From Thauera sp. JM12B12 (GTDB taxonomy: Bacteria; Pseudomonadota; Gammaproteobacteria; Burkholderiales; Rhodocyclaceae), in NCBI RefSeq assembly GCF_039614725.1, contig NZ_CP154859.1, positions 2,976,001 to 3,040,000 on the forward strand: DNA of 64,000 nt. The letters are read 5' to 3'. The first letter of the stretch is position 1. Each line of letters starts with the position of its first letter. Shown here piece by piece: positions 17,128-28,246 of the stretch. The notes under the pieces were generated by a model that ran no database searches, was not told where the DNA came from, and saw only the letters and a program-made list of their open reading frames with translations. The translations under genes were made by a program, and so were the position numbers.

Positions 17128-18335
17128 CAGCGGGCCTCCGCGCGCACCAGCGGCGCCTCGCGCACCGGCAGCGACAGCGCCGCCGCCATCACCGACAGTG
17201 CGATCGACAGCCACCACGCCATCAGGTACGAGCCGCTGAGGTCGAAGATCCGCCCCCCCAGCCAGGCGCCGAGGAAGCCGCCGATCTGGTGACCGAGGAA
17301 GACGATGCCGTACAGCATGCCCACATAGCGCAGCCCGAAGATGTGCCCGACCAGGCCGCTGGTGAGCGGCACCGTGCCCAGCCACAGCAGGCCCATCACC
17401 GCGGCAAAGAGGTAGAGCGTGAGCTGCGACAGCGGGAACAGCAGCAGCGCCAGGATGGCGACGATGCGCAGCGCGTAGATCCACGCCAGCAGCCACTTCT
17501 TGCTGTACAGCCCGCCCAGCCAGCCCGACAGGAAGGAGCCGAAGATGTTGAACAGCCCGATCAGCGCCACCGCGGTCATGCCGATGTTGGCCGACATGCC
17601 GCCATCGACGACGAAGGCGGGCAGGTGGAGCATGATGAAGGCGGTCTGGAAGCCGCAGACGAAGAAGCTCCAGAACAGGTAATGGAAGCTCGGCGTGCGC
17701 ACCGCCTCGGCGAGCGCTTCGCGCAACGACTGCTGCACGCCGCTGGCACGATCGCTGGTGCCGGTGACCGCCGCCGCCAGCGGGATGATCAACGCGATCC
17801 CGAGCGCCAGCCACAGCAGCGCATCCTGCCAGCCCACCATGCTGATCAGCCCCTGCCCCACCGGCAGCACCGCGAACTGCCCGAAGCTGCCGCCCGCCGA
17901 GGCCAACCCCAGCGCCATGCTGCGCTTCTCCGGTGCCGCCATGCGCCCGATCACCCCCAGCACCACGCTGAAGGTGGTGCCCGACAGGCCCATGCCGATC
18001 AGCAGCCCGGCGCCGACGTTGAGACCGAGCGCGGTGTCGGCGTGCGCCATGATCACCAGGCCGGCGATGTAGAGCAGCGCGCCGCCGACCAGCGTGCGCC
18101 CGGCGCCGTGGCGGTCGGCGAAGGCGCCGGCGAAGGGCTGGAACAGCCCCCAGAGCAGGTTCTGCAAGGCGATCGAGAAGGAAAACAGCTCGCGCGACCA
18201 GCCCTGGTCGAGCGTCATCGGCTGCAGGAACAGGCCGCCGGTGTGGCGCACGCCCATGGCGAGCGTGAGGATGAGCGCGCCGCAGACCATGACGACGGCC
18301 GGACGGCGCAGGAAGGAGGGACTCTGGAATGGCAA
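17127..18335 (-). CDS. major facilitator superfamily transporter
   Basis: A 402-residue inner-membrane permease with twelve predicted helices in two halves. The segment GAFADRHGAGRTLVGG is the loop 2-3 signature of the superfamily. The sequence resembles the monocarboxylate/oxalate-formate type (OFA-like) branch, so an organic acid is a plausible substrate, though none can be assigned. The start is TTG with GGAAG nine bases before. It is followed by a small coupled membrane-protein frame. Confidence 0.85.
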   Translation of the reverse strand: MPFQSPSFLRRPAVVMVCGALILTLAMGVRHTGGLFLQPMTLDQGWSRELFSFSIALQNLLWGLFQPFAGAFADRHGAGRTLVGGALLYIAGLVIMAHADTALGLNVGAGLLIGMGLSGTTFSVVLGVIGRMAAPEKRSMALGLASAGGSFGQFAVLPVGQGLISMVGWQDALLWLALGIALIIPLAAAVTGTSDRASGVQQSLREALAEAVRTPSFHYLFWSFFVCGFQTAFIMLHLPAFVVDGGMSANIGMTAVALIGLFNIFGSFLSGWLGGLYSKKWLLAWIYALRIVAILALLLFPLSQLTLYLFAAVMGLLWLGTVPLTSGLVGHIFGLRYVGMLYGIVFLGHQIGGFLGAWLGGRIFDLSGSYLMAWWLSIALSVMAAALSLPVREAPLVRAEAR

Positions 18336-18445
18336 GACGGGAACTTCCGCTTCGTGCGGCCCTGATTGCGGGCCGCTGTGGCATGCGTAACGGTTGCGAC
18401 GAGGGCGCGAGTATAAGATGACGCTGAACCAACTGGAGTCCTTAA

Positions 18446-19021
18446 ATGAGCATCGGCACCGCAGTCTTCCTCGCCCTCATCGTCCTCGCGCTGGTGTACG
18501 GCGTGGTGGTCTATAACGGCCTGGTGCAGCTCAAGCACAACATCGCCAAGGCCTGGGCCAACATCGACGTGCTGCTCAAGCAGCGCCATGACGAGCTGCC
18601 CAAGCTGGTCGAGGTGTGCCGCCAGTACAAGCAGTTCGAGCAGGCGACGCTGGCGCGCGTGACCGAAGCGCGTGCGCGCGTGGCCAAGGCGCGTGAAGCG
18701 CACGACGTGCCCGCCCTGGGCGCGGCCGAGAACCTGCTGCGCGCCGGCCTGGGGCAGATCTTCGCGGTGGCCGAGGCCTACCCGGAGCTCAAGGCCAACG
18801 AGCACTTCATGCAGCTGCAGACGCGCATCACCGCGCTCGAGAACAGCATCGCCGACCGCCGCGAGTGGTACAACGAGTCGGTCAACCTGCACAACGTGCG
18901 CATCGAGCAGTTCCCCGACCTCATCGTCGCGCGCCTGTTCAGCTACACCGCGCAACCGCTGCTGCAGTTCAGCGTCGCCGAAAAGGCGGATGTCGACCTC
19001 AAGGCGCTGTTCAGTGCCTGA
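18446..19021 (+). CDS. lemA: LemA-family protein
   Basis: A 191-residue LemA protein: an N-terminal membrane helix (ALIVLALVYGVVVYNGLV) then a long helical bundle with the family motifs AWANIDVLLKQRHDELPKL, AENLL, and YNESVNLHNVRIEQFP near the end. LemA proteins are anchored in the inner membrane and their role is uncertain. GGAG lies nine bases before the ATG. The next gene, 61 bases downstream, encodes a membrane protein with a GIDE-like domain, a pairing seen in other bacteria. Confidence 0.92.
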   Translation: MSIGTAVFLALIVLALVYGVVVYNGLVQLKHNIAKAWANIDVLLKQRHDELPKLVEVCRQYKQFEQATLARVTEARARVAKAREAHDVPALGAAENLLRAGLGQIFAVAEAYPELKANEHFMQLQTRITALENSIADRREWYNESVNLHNVRIEQFPDLIVARLFSYTAQPLLQFSVAEKADVDLKALFSA

Positions 19022-19082
19022 CAAGCGGCAGATGCGCGGCGTCCGCTAGCCGCCCGGCGCGCACCCGCCGGACCATCACCCG

Positions 19083-19985
19083 ATGCTGGTTCAGCTTCGT
19101 CATACCCCTACGGACATCGTCCTGCCCTTCGTGCAGTTCGGTGCCGTCGTGCTCGCACTCAGCACCGGCGAGGGACCGGGGGCGGCCGCTGGCCTGGGCG
19201 TGCTGCTGGTCACCGGTCTGCTCGGCTGGAAGCGCGCGCTGCGCCATGCGCGCCTGATCGCGGATACGCCCACCTCGCGCATTGCGTCGGCCGCCCAGGG
19301 CTACACCGAGCTGCGCGGCCGGGGCCAGCCGATCGGCGGCACCCCCGTCCTGTCACCGGTCAACGGGTTGCCGGTGCTGTGGTATCGCGTACTGGTCGAG
19401 GCGCGCCAGCGCGACGGCAAGTGGAAGCGGGAAAGCCTGGACGAGAGCCACGCTTCGTTCCTGCTCGAGGACGCAAGCGGCCAGTGCGTGGTCGACCCAG
19501 AGGGTGCGGACTTGATGATCAGGCGCTGCGACATCGTGCACCGCGACAACATGCGCTACACACAATGGTCACTGATCCGCCACGACCGCCTGTATGTGCT
19601 GGGCGACTTCGCCACCCTGGGCAGCGTCAGCACCGACTTCGACCTCTCGGCGCAGGTGCGCGAGCTGCTGGCAAGCTGGAAGGCCGACCAACCCGGCCTG
19701 CTGGCGCGCTTCGACCTCGACGGCAATGGCGAGATCGACATCCGCGAATGGGAGCTGGCACGTTCCCAGGCGCGGCGCGAAGTGCGCCGGCTGCAGGCCG
19801 AGGCGCTCGCCGCACCCGAGCTGCACGTGATCCGGCGGCCGGCGGACAAGCGGCTGTTCCTGATCTCGGACCGCGATCCCGGGCAGATCGGGCGCAACTA
19901 CCGCTGGCTGGCGGCTTTCCACGCCTGCGTGTTTCTGGCCGCGGCGGCGGCGGGGGCGTGGTTCGTTCAGATCGGGGTGATCTGA
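19083..19985 (+). CDS. LemA-associated membrane protein with GIDE-like domain and EF-hand
   Basis: A 300-residue protein: two N-terminal hydrophobic stretches (about 12-45), a central GIDE-like domain (about 65-185; GRGQPIGGTPVLSPVNGLP, WYRVLVEAR, VLGDFATLG), a loop of the canonical EF-hand type at about 213-224 (DLDGNGEIDIRE, with acidic or Asn residues at positions 1, 3, 5, 7, 9 and 12), and a C-terminal helix. GIDE domains are named from a mitochondrial E3 ligase but here no RING is present. Placed directly after lemA, it probably works with it in the membrane. Calcium binding is predicted from the loop only. Confidence 0.72.
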   Translation: MLVQLRHTPTDIVLPFVQFGAVVLALSTGEGPGAAAGLGVLLVTGLLGWKRALRHARLIADTPTSRIASAAQGYTELRGRGQPIGGTPVLSPVNGLPVLWYRVLVEARQRDGKWKRESLDESHASFLLEDASGQCVVDPEGADLMIRRCDIVHRDNMRYTQWSLIRHDRLYVLGDFATLGSVSTDFDLSAQVRELLASWKADQPGLLARFDLDGNGEIDIREWELARSQARREVRRLQAEALAAPELHVIRRPADKRLFLISDRDPGQIGRNYRWLAAFHACVFLAAAAAGAWFVQIGVI

Positions 19986-20013
19986 GGCTTGAAGCTTCGC
20001 GGGGCGCCTGGCC

Positions 20014-20036
20014 GTGGGCGCGGGCTTGCCCGCGAA
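20014..20036 (-). repeat. REP-like palindrome, copy 2 (inverted pair, left)
   Basis: GTGGGCGCGGGCTTGCCCGCGAA is the reverse complement of the sequence 45 bases to the right and nearly identical to that at position 13. Together with copy 3 it makes a BIME-like inverted pair just after a convergent gene end. Confidence 0.8.
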
Positions 20037-20058
20037 CGTTGCGCTTGATCTTGCGCCA

Positions 20059-20082
20059 TTCGCGGGCAAGCCCGCCCCCACA
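20059..20082 (+). repeat. REP-like palindrome, copy 3 (inverted pair, right)
   Basis: TTCGCGGGCAAGCCCGCCCCCAC faces copy 2. The pair could fold into one large hairpin and act as a transcript stabiliser or terminator for the converging GIDE-domain and uup genes. No clear T-run follows. Confidence 0.8.
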
Positions 20083-20139
20083 GACAGTTGCCCCCACGGA
20101 CGGCTCGCCTATGCGGACGGGCAAGGTACCCGGCCCCGC

Positions 20140-22062
<1,923 letters not shown>

Positions 22063-22243
22063 CGGCGCAGGGTTTCAGGACTGGAAGGGGTCGTGGATTT
22101 TAGCCCCGCACTGGCGGTGGCGGCGGAATACCGCATAATGCAGTGCACAATTCCTGCCCCAGGCCGCTCGCGCGGTCTCGTCCGGGGCCCCTGCGTCGCC
22201 CTTCGCGGGCCATCGATCCGCAGCACACAGGTACTTGCACGAC

Positions 22244-24271
22244 ATGGAAAGACTTCTCGAACGCTTCGGCCAGCCCGAACAGCAGCAGGTTGCCCTGTGG
22301 GTCGACCTCGTCGACAAGCTGCGCCCGCCACGCCCGACGCAGACCGACAAGGCCACCGAGAACCTGCGCACTCTGAACCACCTGCTGGCGCGCCGTCCTG
22401 AGCTGCTGAACAACCTGCGCGGGGCCATGCTGCGGCTGTTCGACGAGCACAAGCAGGTGACGATGTACGTGTCCTCCGGCCTGCTGCCGTCCACCGGCTT
22501 CTTCTCCGAGACCTCGCGCCGGATCGGCGGACGCCTGCTGCCGGAGGTCGTCGACACCACCTATCTCAAGGACCTGCTCTCGGTCGTGTTCCACCGCGTC
22601 GACGACGAGGTGTGGGTGAACGCGATCGCCGACGAGGACTGGCTCGAGCTGCTGCGCCTGCTGGTCGGCCACCAGTCGCCGATGTTCGAGGAGGACGCCA
22701 GCCCGCTGCCGAACGCGGTCAGCGAGATCCTGGAATCGCTGCGCGTGCTGTCCTTCCACGTGTCGGCGATCGGGCTCGACCGCGAGCTCGTGCGCATCGA
22801 CCCCAACCTGGAAGAGCACGAATCCCCCTTCCTGGCGCAGAACGCCGAACTGCTGACCTACATCCAGCACTACAGCGACTGGTGGACCACCCCCGGCGCG
22901 CTGATCGCCGACGACAAGCATCTGAGCGTGATGCTGCACCAGTGCGACGAGGTGCTGCAGCGCGTGAGAAAGCGCGCGATGCGCATCGGCACCAGCCTCA
23001 CGCTCACCTTCAAGCTCGAGCGCCTGCGCCAGCACCTCGAGCGCATCCACGAGCTCAATTCGCTGTTGAGCGAGCTGCGCGCGCGCCGCGTCGTCGAGGA
23101 CGCCGCGCCGCGCATCGTGCGCCTGTTCAAGACCCTGGTGCGGGCGGAGTGCCGCAAGAACATCCTGTCCGACTACTGGGGGCAGAACGTCGAGCTGCTG
23201 TCACTGCGCATGACGGAGAGCGCCAGCAAGACCGGCGAAAAGTACATCACCAGCTCGCGCGGCGAGTATTTCGGGCTTATCGCCTCGGCCGCGCTCGGCG
23301 GCCTGATCATCGCCTTCATGGCCGCCAACAAGATCGTGCTCGGCAGCCAGGGCATGGCGCCGCTCAACGAGCTGCTGTCGTACTGCCTCAACTACGGCCT
23401 CGGCTTCATGCTCATCCACATGCTCGGGGGCACGGTCGCCACCAAGCAGCCGGCGATGACCGCGAACGCGATCGCCGCCTCGATCGGCGAGGCGAAGGGC
23501 AAGACGCGCGATCTCGAGGCGCTGGCCGACCTCGTGGTGCGCACCATACGCAGCCAGGCCGGCGCCATCCTCGGCAACATCGGCGTGGCCATCCCGGTCG
23601 CGCTCCTCGTGGGCCTGCTGATCAAGCTCGGGACCGGCGAGCACTTCGTCAGCCCGGAGAAGGCGCACGAATTGCTCGACGAGATCGACCCGCGCGGCGG
23701 CGCCCTGCTGTACGCTGCGATCGCAGGCGTGTGCCTGTTCATGTCGGGCCTGATCGCCGCCTACTACGACAATCTCTCCGCCTACAACCGCGTACCGCAG
23801 CGTCTGCGCCAGCTGCGCGGCCTGCGCCGGCTGCTCGGCGAGGCGCGCGCCGACCGCTTCGCCGCCTATGTCGAGCAGAACATCGGCGCTCTCGTCGGCA
23901 ACTTCTTCTTCGGCTTCCTGCTCGGCGGCGCCACCGCGATCGGCGTGCTGTTCGGGCTGCCGATCGACATCCGCCACATCGCCTTTTCCTCGGCCTACCT
24001 CGGCTATGCCTCGGCGGCACTCGATTTCTCGATCCCCGCGACCACGGTGGCAATCGCCTTGAGCGGGGTCCTGCTGATCGGCATCACCAACCTGCTGGTC
24101 AGCTTCATGCTCACCCTGAGCGTCGCCATGCGCGCGCGCCGCATCAGCTTCGCCCAGGGCCGCAGCCTCGGCGGGCTGCTGGCGAAGCGCCTGCTGCGCG
24201 CCCCCGGCGCATTCCTGTTCCCACCGCGAAGCGACGAACCGGCACTTGGTCCGACGCCCCCGAACGGCTAG
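22244..24271 (+). CDS. polytopic membrane protein of the so-called site-specific recombinase family
   Basis: About 675 residues belonging to the family catalogued as site-specific recombinase (Gcr-like, PF10136). The N-terminal half (1-340) is helical and soluble. The second half has about seven hydrophobic segments, for example IASAALGGLIIAFMAA, IGVAIPVALLVGLLIKL, GALLYAAIAGVCLFMSGLIAA and FFFGFLLGGATAIGVLFGL. No serine- or tyrosine-recombinase catalytic motif is visible, so the family name is probably misleading. A TTG at 22235 is an alternative start with closer AGG spacing. The protein's function is unknown. Confidence 0.8.
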   Translation: MERLLERFGQPEQQQVALWVDLVDKLRPPRPTQTDKATENLRTLNHLLARRPELLNNLRGAMLRLFDEHKQVTMYVSSGLLPSTGFFSETSRRIGGRLLPEVVDTTYLKDLLSVVFHRVDDEVWVNAIADEDWLELLRLLVGHQSPMFEEDASPLPNAVSEILESLRVLSFHVSAIGLDRELVRIDPNLEEHESPFLAQNAELLTYIQHYSDWWTTPGALIADDKHLSVMLHQCDEVLQRVRKRAMRIGTSLTLTFKLERLRQHLERIHELNSLLSELRARRVVEDAAPRIVRLFKTLVRAECRKNILSDYWGQNVELLSLRMTESASKTGEKYITSSRGEYFGLIASAALGGLIIAFMAANKIVLGSQGMAPLNELLSYCLNYGLGFMLIHMLGGTVATKQPAMTANAIAASIGEAKGKTRDLEALADLVVRTIRSQAGAILGNIGVAIPVALLVGLLIKLGTGEHFVSPEKAHELLDEIDPRGGALLYAAIAGVCLFMSGLIAAYYDNLSAYNRVPQRLRQLRGLRRLLGEARADRFAAYVEQNIGALVGNFFFGFLLGGATAIGVLFGLPIDIRHIAFSSAYLGYASAALDFSIPATTVAIALSGVLLIGITNLLVSFMLTLSVAMRARRISFAQGRSLGGLLAKRLLRAPGAFLFPPRSDEPALGPTPPNG

Positions 24272-24287
24272 AATGCGCGCCCTGAGT

Positions 24288-24362
24288 CTCGTCATAGTTC
24301 AATGGATAGAACGGGCGCCTCCTAAGCGCCAGATCCAGGTTCGATTCCTGGTGACGGGACCA
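24288..24362 (+). tRNA. tRNA-Arg(CCU)
   Basis: A complete cloverleaf: acceptor CTCGTCA with TGACGGG, D-arm GTTC/GAAC, anticodon stem GGCGC/GCGCC around loop CTCCTAA (anticodon CCT), T-arm CCAGG/CCTGG around TTCGATT, then A and an encoded CCA. It reads AGG codons, rare in this high-GC genome. Confidence 0.96.
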
Positions 24363-24415
24363 CCTTCACTCCTGCGGTCCGCAACTGTCTGACCGCCCAG
24401 CCGGTGGTCTCCCGC

Positions 24416-25081
24416 ATGCCCCGCTACGCCCACGTGCTGTTCGATCTCGACGGCACCCTGATCGACTCCGCCCCCGCCATCCTCGCCAGCTATCGCGACG
24501 CCTTCGCTGCCGCGGGGCGCGACGCGGTGGTGCCGATCGACGCCTCGATCGTCGGTCCGCCGCTGCTCGAGACCCTGCAGATGCTGGCGGGCACTACCGA
24601 TGCCAAGGTGATCGAGCCGCTGGCAGCGGGCTTCAAGGCCAGCTACGACGCCATCGGCTACCGCCAGACGGCGGCCTACGAGGGCGTGGGCGACATGCTG
24701 CAGCGGCTCGCAGGCGCCGGCTGCAGCCTGTCGATCGCCACCAACAAGCGCCTGCTGCCCACCCGGCTGATCCTCGAGCACCTCGGCTGGAGCGATCACT
24801 TCGCAGCGGTATACGCGCTCGACATGTTCGAGCCCCGGCTACCCCACAAGGCAGCCATGATCGCGCGCCTGATGCGGGACCGCAGGATCTCGCCCGAGCA
24901 GGCGGTCTATGTCGGCGATCGCAGCGAGGACGGTGAGTCGGCGGACGCAAACGGCCTGCCCTTCATCGCGGCAACCTGGGGCTACGGCAGCCTGATCGCG
25001 GCCGAGATGGCAGCGCACTGGCAGGCGGTTGCAACCCCGGTTGCGCTGACCGACGCCATCCTGAACGACGCGCGCGGCTGA
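24416..25081 (+). CDS. HAD-superfamily hydrolase, phosphoglycolate-phosphatase-like
   Basis: A 221-residue HAD phosphatase. Motif I is VLFDLDGTLIDS (nucleophile Asp), motif II IATNK, motif III Lys near PHKAAMIA, motif IV VYVGDRSEDGESA. A helical cap lies between motifs I and II, as in Gph and related C1-cap enzymes. The substrate could be phosphoglycolate or another small phosphate ester; sequence alone does not decide. The ATG at 24416 was chosen because homology starts there; an in-frame GTG at 24404 is possible. The gene follows tRNA-Arg by 53 bases. Confidence 0.85.
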   Translation: MPRYAHVLFDLDGTLIDSAPAILASYRDAFAAAGRDAVVPIDASIVGPPLLETLQMLAGTTDAKVIEPLAAGFKASYDAIGYRQTAAYEGVGDMLQRLAGAGCSLSIATNKRLLPTRLILEHLGWSDHFAAVYALDMFEPRLPHKAAMIARLMRDRRISPEQAVYVGDRSEDGESADANGLPFIAATWGYGSLIAAEMAAHWQAVATPVALTDAILNDARG

Positions 25082-25117
25082 GCGCCTTGCTGCGTGCGCT
25101 GGATCGCGCGCGCTGCC

Positions 25118-25930
25118 CTATTTCAGGTCGGCCAGCAGGCGCTGCAGGTACTCGACGGGAATCGCGTAGCTGATCCCCGAGGGATCCGAGAGCACGTTCT
25201 CCTTCGTCGACTTCACGAACACCATGTTCATGACGCCCAGCACCTCCCCGGTCTCCGGGTCGTAGAGCGGGCTGCCGCTGTTGCCCGGGTATGCCGTGGC
25301 ATCGAGCTGATAGACGCGGAAGACGTCGTTGGCGAGTCGGCGGATCAGCGCAGGGTCGAGGCTGCGGGCGTTGGCTTGCGGAATGCCGATCGGGGTGACC
25401 GCCGCGACGATGCCGCGATGGGTGACCGGCGTCATGCCGAGGACGTTACCGATCGGGAATCCGGTGAATGCGATCTCCCGGCCCTCGAGCACGCGCGTGC
25501 CGGCACTCAGCCGCAACGCGGGCAGAGCCGGCCCCGCGTCAAGCCGGAGCACGGCAAGATCGCGGCTGCGTTCGCTGGCGACGACGCGTGCCGACCTGAC
25601 CGTGCCGGTCTCGCCTTCGCCGGGCACGACGATCACCAGCGCCTCCATCTTGTCGCTGTCGAGGCGCTCGGGCAGGACATGGGCGTTGGTGGCGACGAGC
25701 AGCCCGTTGCCGACCACGAACCCCGTGCCGCGAAACTGGAAGGCCGGGCTGCGCGTGCGCTGGTAGGTGCCCACGGCAACGATCGACGGCTTGACGCGCG
25801 GAATGGTGGCGACCAGGTTCGCCATCGCCTCCCGAGCCCCGCCCGCAAGCAGCGGCAGCGCCAGCATGGCCTGCACGAGCCGTCGCCGCCCGGATGACGG
25901 CACAGGCCGCAAGGGCCGCGGCGCACTCAT
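25118..25930 (-). CDS. exported trypsin-like serine protease
   Basis: A 270-residue protease of the chymotrypsin fold without a PDZ domain. The triad is visible: His in LVATNAHVLP, Asp in RDLAVLRLD, Ser in GNSGSPL. The N-terminus has SSGRRRLVQAML then a hydrophobic run ending REAMA, a possible twin-arginine or Sec signal. Its ATG overlaps the stop of the lytic transglycosylase gene (ATGA). It is the last gene of the PrsK-PrsR-PrsT block, so it may process a protein of the exopolysaccharide/PEP-CTERM system. That role is inferred from position. Confidence 0.86.
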   Translation of the reverse strand: MSAPRPLRPVPSSGRRRLVQAMLALPLLAGGAREAMANLVATIPRVKPSIVAVGTYQRTRSPAFQFRGTGFVVGNGLLVATNAHVLPERLDSDKMEALVIVVPGEGETGTVRSARVVASERSRDLAVLRLDAGPALPALRLSAGTRVLEGREIAFTGFPIGNVLGMTPVTHRGIVAAVTPIGIPQANARSLDPALIRRLANDVFRVYQLDATAYPGNSGSPLYDPETGEVLGVMNMVFVKSTKENVLSDPSGISYAIPVEYLQRLLADLK

Positions 25931-26907
25931 GTCTCGTGCTCCTCCTGGCTGGCGAGGCGCAGGGTGCGCAACATCGGACTCGGCGCGACCACGCTGCTGT
26001 CGTAGGGATGCCGCTGCTGACCGACGTGGCGCAGGATGCGCTCGACGTAGGCGCGGGTCTCGCGATAGGGCGGCACCCCCCGGTGGCGATCGACTGCGCC
26101 TTCGCCGGCGTTGTATCCGGCTGCGGCCAGCGCGATGTCACCCTCGAAATAGGCCAGCAGCCAGCGCAGGTAGGCAAGCCCGCCGCGGATGTTCTGCTCC
26201 GGGTCGTAGGGTTTGCTGACATTGAAGCGCTGCGCCGTCTCCGGGATGAGCTGCATGACACCCATCGCGTTCTTGGGCGACAGGGCCTGCGGGTTGAGCG
26301 CGGACTCGGTTAGACCGATGGCGAGGGCGAGCTGGGGCTGCACGCCATACTTGGGCGCCAGCTCGGCGAGCAGGCGCGCCACCTCCTGCCGGGCGGCAGG
26401 CAGGCGGGAGATCAGCGTCTCCACGGGCCAGCGCTGCTCGATCAGCGTGGAAGGCGTGTGCAGACACTCGGGCACCGCGCCGGTGTATTCGCCCACATAG
26501 CGCTGCATGCGCGCAGCGTGCGCGTTGCCCTGCATCGCCGCCATCGCGAACAGCGTTCCGGCGTACTCGTCGTTGCGCTCGACGCCCCGGCCGTTGGCGT
26601 ACATCCAGGCCAGCGCATACATGCCCTCTGCATCACCCAGGCGCGCCGACTCGCAGTACAGGCGGGCCGCATAGGGCTGGTCGCGCGGCACGCCCTCCCC
26701 GTGCTCATAGCTGAGCGCCTCGCGCGCAAGGTAGCGCGCCTGCTCGGCGAAGGCCTGCGCGATCAGCCCGGCGTCGGCTGCGGCGACCGGTGCCGCGCAC
26801 GCGAGCGCCGCCGACAATCCGACCGCGCCGCGCAGACGGAGCGCAAGAGCGGGGCCCTGCACGGACCCCGCCGTCCGGGCGCGGGGGATCGCTTTATCGT
26901 TCGCCAT
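25927..26907 (-). CDS. lytic transglycosylase with Sel1-like repeats
   Basis: A 326-residue periplasmic protein. A signal-like segment (about 20-45) is followed by two Sel1-type repeats (YEHGEGVPRDQPYAARLYCESA; YANGRGVERNDEYAGTLFAMAA) and an SLT domain (about 185-300) with the catalytic Glu in GLTESALNPQALSP, then GVMQLIPETAQRFNV and AAGYNAGEGAV. It cleaves peptidoglycan glycan strands, probably to make room for an envelope-spanning export complex. It lies 22 bases after the nucleotide-sugar dehydrogenase and overlaps the protease gene, in a polysaccharide operon. Confidence 0.9.
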   Translation of the reverse strand: MANDKAIPRARTAGSVQGPALALRLRGAVGLSAALACAAPVAAADAGLIAQAFAEQARYLAREALSYEHGEGVPRDQPYAARLYCESARLGDAEGMYALAWMYANGRGVERNDEYAGTLFAMAAMQGNAHAARMQRYVGEYTGAVPECLHTPSTLIEQRWPVETLISRLPAARQEVARLLAELAPKYGVQPQLALAIGLTESALNPQALSPKNAMGVMQLIPETAQRFNVSKPYDPEQNIRGGLAYLRWLLAYFEGDIALAAAGYNAGEGAVDRHRGVPPYRETRAYVERILRHVGQQRHPYDSSVVAPSPMLRTLRLASQEEHET

Positions 26908-26929
26908 GCTTCTTTATGGCAGATACGGA

Positions 26930-28210
<1,281 letters not shown>

Positions 28211-28246
28211 GATGCTGTTCCTTGTTGCGTTTGATCGTTTCGAAAA

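Noticed and set aside
13..20082. REP palindromes as CRISPR repeats
   Set aside because: They are few, far apart and palindromic throughout, without regular spacers or cas genes.
22244..24362. An integrated element next to tRNA-Arg, given the recombinase family name
   Set aside because: The protein lacks recombinase motifs, there is no duplicated tRNA 3' end, and flanking genes are ordinary chromosomal genes.
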